DNA from: Ficedula albicollis
Lineage: Eukaryota > Chordata > Aves > Passeriformes > Muscicapidae
Assembly: GCF_000247815.1 (NCBI RefSeq)
Contig: NC_021683.1
Span: 13,103,638-13,167,637 of the forward strand
Reading direction: 5' to 3'
DNA: 64,000 nucleotides
Of this stretch, positions 61,305-64,000 are shown piece after piece. Position 1 is the stretch's first letter; each line of letters starts with the position of its first letter. A program made the translations under genes and the position numbers. The notes under the pieces were generated by a model. That model made no database searches, was not told the origin of the DNA, and saw only the letters and a list, made by a program, of their open reading frames with translations.

Positions 61305-64000
61305 AACCCATTTCCCGACATTTTGGGTAGTGAGGTGTACTTTCAAGACTGATCTCTCAAATTGTATCTTCTCTTATAAACAAAGATTGTTAGAACCATC
61401 ATTAGATATGGCAGGGTCCCTTAAAAATTACTCATAACACCAAAGAGTTACCCCCTCTTTGGAACTGTCAGTGATTTTTTTTCCTGCTACTTATCCTGGT
61501 GCTGCCAGCAGTTCCCTTCTGCTGGTGTTTGCCCACAGCCTTGTGCTGAGCACACCACACCGGTGTGAGCTGCGTGCCTGTGGTGCTGTGCTGTCCTTGC
61601 AGTGGTGTTTGGTGAACAGATTTCTCCAGGCTGGTAACTGTGATTATTGTCAATTTTTTAAGCCACCTAGATAGAAACTACTTACTATTTAACTAACATC
61701 ACTAAAATGCAAGGCTTAAAAAGAGAATCTTAAAAATTAGCTGTGGCAGAAAATGTATCTATCTGTGCTTGATGCCACAAGGCAGGCACTGATCTTTGGA
61801 GACTGCAAAAGCTTGTGTTTGCTCTGGCAGCCAAGAAACCCCTTTGTTTGGTGGTGCACAGACGTGTCCCCTCAGAGGCAGGCCCAGCTGCAATGCCAGC
61901 AGCACCTTGGCCTCCTGTGGTGACCCAAACGCCTCTGGCAGTGTGCTTGCACCCACAGCCGAGGTGCTCCTGCAGATCTTGCCAGTAGGAAAATTGCAGG
62001 TTAAATTTGTGAGCTGCTACAGCAGAGCTCTGCAGAAACGAGTTCCCGAGGAATGCTCGTGGCCTGCTGTCCTCATCAGGGAAACTGAGCTCATTGTGGG
62101 AGCAGCTGGGCTGCGTTTGGAGCTTTTTCTTGCTGGCTGGACCACCCATTCCCATCACTGCCCTGGCTGTGCTGCTCCCCTGGGCAAGGAGAGAGTGTCT
62201 CCCCAGGGCCGCCCGCACCCCACACACCCTGCTGGCAGCCTGTGCTCAAAGGAGTAGAGACAAAGGTCAAAAACCCAAGGAACACCACAGATTTTTCTCA
62301 GCAGTGTTTGGTATTTGCAAGGCAAGCACGAAGTGTGCAGCTCTCAGCAGAAGAATCTGAAAACCATTTTGTTTGAAGGACAGTAACACCGAGGTGTGGC
62401 AGACATGTACAATTCCTTCAACTCGCCAAAACCAGAAAAAAATCCCATTGTAAAGCAGCGTTGCATTTGCTAAATAATTTCTGCGAGCTTCACTCTTGTG
62501 TTTTTGACATAGAACTCTGTCAAGCAACGATGCTTTTGAGAAGTTGCCTAGAGGATCAGATTTCCCATTCAACAGGGAATTAAAAAATGTTTCTGGAATT
62601 TTGCTTTGCAGTGGGGAATCTATTTTCTTATCTCACATTGTACAATTTATTTTTCCTAAAGCAGTGTGCTAAATTATTTGTTATTGTTGGACTCGGTTGA
62701 GCAGCTTTATCCCTGGTGTAGTCACAAAGTATTGGAGTAAAACCAAGGATGAATTTGTCACTGTGTACTCACCAGATCAGCTGGTCTTTAGGTTAACTCT
62801 CAAAAGACAGCATTTCTGCTAAAAATATTCGTGAAGGTCCCTTAAAGCTCCCCAAAGTTGCCTAGAAGCTTTCTTCTTCGGGTTGTGGTGAAGTAGGTTC
62901 AGAAGTGCTTCCCTGGGGCCTTTATCAGCAGGCAGCATGGACGCAGGTGCCAATTCTTTAGGTTACATTTATACACTTGGACTCTTTTTATAGGTTTCTG
63001 TCATAAAACTGGAGAGTTGACATTCTGATTTATTAACTATCAAGTCTGCAGGACATAGGCTTTAAAAAGATTGAATGAGCTAAAATGTTTGTGATTGCAG
63101 CCTGGAATGAGACATTGTTTAAAGGTGTGCCAAGTAAATATGACAAAATATAAGTGATAATTTGAATATATACATTAAATGATGTGTGAAATAAAGCAAA
63201 GCTAGCATAGGTCTAAAAGTGGCTTATTATTTGGTGGAATAGTAATATAAGAGAACCAGGATTGTGGGGTTTTTTCATTACAAGATATTTTTATTTAAGG
63301 AAGAGTCTATAAAGCATGAGGTTCAGCTAGTGGCATTTTATTGAATAAACATAGAATAGATGATGACTTACAATATGGAGTGCTTAGTAAGTGATACTTT
63401 TTGTAACTAAATCCTTAAATTCATTACTGCTGTGTAAGTGGCATATCTGATTTGTTAAGATGAATATTATATCTTGCCCTTAATGGACATTTTGTAGTGA
63501 AAAGGTATGTATAATTTAGCAGTAAAAGAATCTGAAAATGTGCAGATCAGTTAACTGCTAAGAGGGAGGCTGTGACACACCAATGCAGGTACTGATTTTT
63601 AATGTTTCCATTGCAATTGGAAGGGTACGTCATGTTACGAGTGCTCCATGGAAAACAGCAGTGTTTTACACCAGCTGATTTATGTTACCAAGCACAGAGC
63701 AGAAGATGGTATGAAATGTGCTCTGGCTGGATAGTGCTAGCAGAGCTGTAGTAATGTGTGTCTCTGAATTGCAGTGCTTGTGGTAACCAGTTTTGGTTTT
63801 TAACAAATTTTATTTTTAGCTTTGCTTCATGTTCTCAGCATTGGTTGTCCTTAATCTTTTTGGCACTGATCTGATGTTAGAAACAATTCACCTATCTCTT
63901 TTCCGGTCCTTCCTTAGTGGCTTAAAACCCAAATGCATCCCAAACCAACGAGGTGGCATCTCCCTCCTACCTGGCGGAGAGCAGCTCCTGGGGTTTTGAG

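Larger units (their letters stand above)
39445..64000 (+). other. ZNF423: ZNF423 intron downstream of the N-terminal exon
   Basis: The remaining 24.5 kb has no further exon that I recognise. The next ZNF423 coding exon (Asp/Glu-rich segment leading into the first C2H2 finger) was looked for and not found, so the intron extends past the right edge. It holds possible conserved elements near 40.6, 48.6, 49.1, 52.2 and 53.2 kb, a CpG-rich patch at 45.23-45.52 kb, two CR1 fragments and a short TG repeat near 60.14 kb. Other stretches longer than 300 bp are plain AT-rich intron. Confidence 0.8.

Noticed and set aside
1..64000. CRISPR arrays, operons, tRNA or rRNA genes, endogenous retrovirus
   Set aside because: No spaced direct repeats, no tRNA-type clover-leaf sequences, no rRNA blocks and no retroviral gag/pol frames or LTR pairs were found by eye. 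The window is a vertebrate intron-rich locus.

Overview
This is vertebrate, almost certainly avian, nuclear DNA. It is intron-rich and AT-leaning, with short GC-rich and CpG-rich patches. Interspersed repeats are sparse; those recognised are old CR1 LINE fragments (46.65-46.9 kb and 47.73 kb). There are no operons, ribosome binding sites or long open reading frames of prokaryotic type. Nearly all open frames are chance frames.

Only one exon is convincing. Positions 39385-39444 (+ strand, 60 bp) have a clean pyrimidine tract and AG acceptor, and a TCAG|GTAAAT donor. Read in the only open frame they encode EEGESSDFALTWDSSVTQS, with split Val and Gly codons at the ends. This closely resembles the N-terminal EEGEASDFSLAWDSSVT segment of ZNF423 (OAZ/Zfp423/Ebfaz), the 30-zinc-finger partner of EBF, SMAD and retinoic-acid signalling. 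Most of the window is therefore read as ZNF423 intron: sequence upstream of the shared N-terminal exon (1-39384) and the following intron (39445-64000).

Layout. 1-15.7 kb: intron-like DNA with an old L2/SINE-type tail near 13.05 kb. 15.74-16.56 kb: a strong CpG island, candidate alternative promoter. 16.9-31.0 kb: intron-like, with an AT-rich possible enhancer near 18.8 kb, a CpG-dense minus-strand exon-like ORF at 24.7-25.0 kb and another possible conserved element near 30.8 kb. 31.05-32.76 kb: an apparently perfect head-to-tail duplication of about 843 bp whose copies are separated by a T40 tract. It abuts a second CpG-rich patch (32.74-33.0 kb) holding a candidate alternative first or second exon (32937-33037), whose reading phase fits the ZNF423 exon exactly. 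36.09-36.88 kb: a 791-bp uninterrupted GGAT tetranucleotide array. 39.4 kb: the ZNF423 exon. 40.5-64 kb: intron, with several possible enhancers, a third CpG-rich patch at 45.23-45.52 kb and the CR1 fragments.

All of this is by-eye reading. Regulatory calls rest on base composition and motif clustering, not on alignment, and are scored low. I found no new multi-gene system. The most unusual items are the recent promoter-proximal duplication, the phase-compatible candidate exon beside it, the long GGAT array and the CpG-dense antisense ORF at 24.7-25.0 kb.
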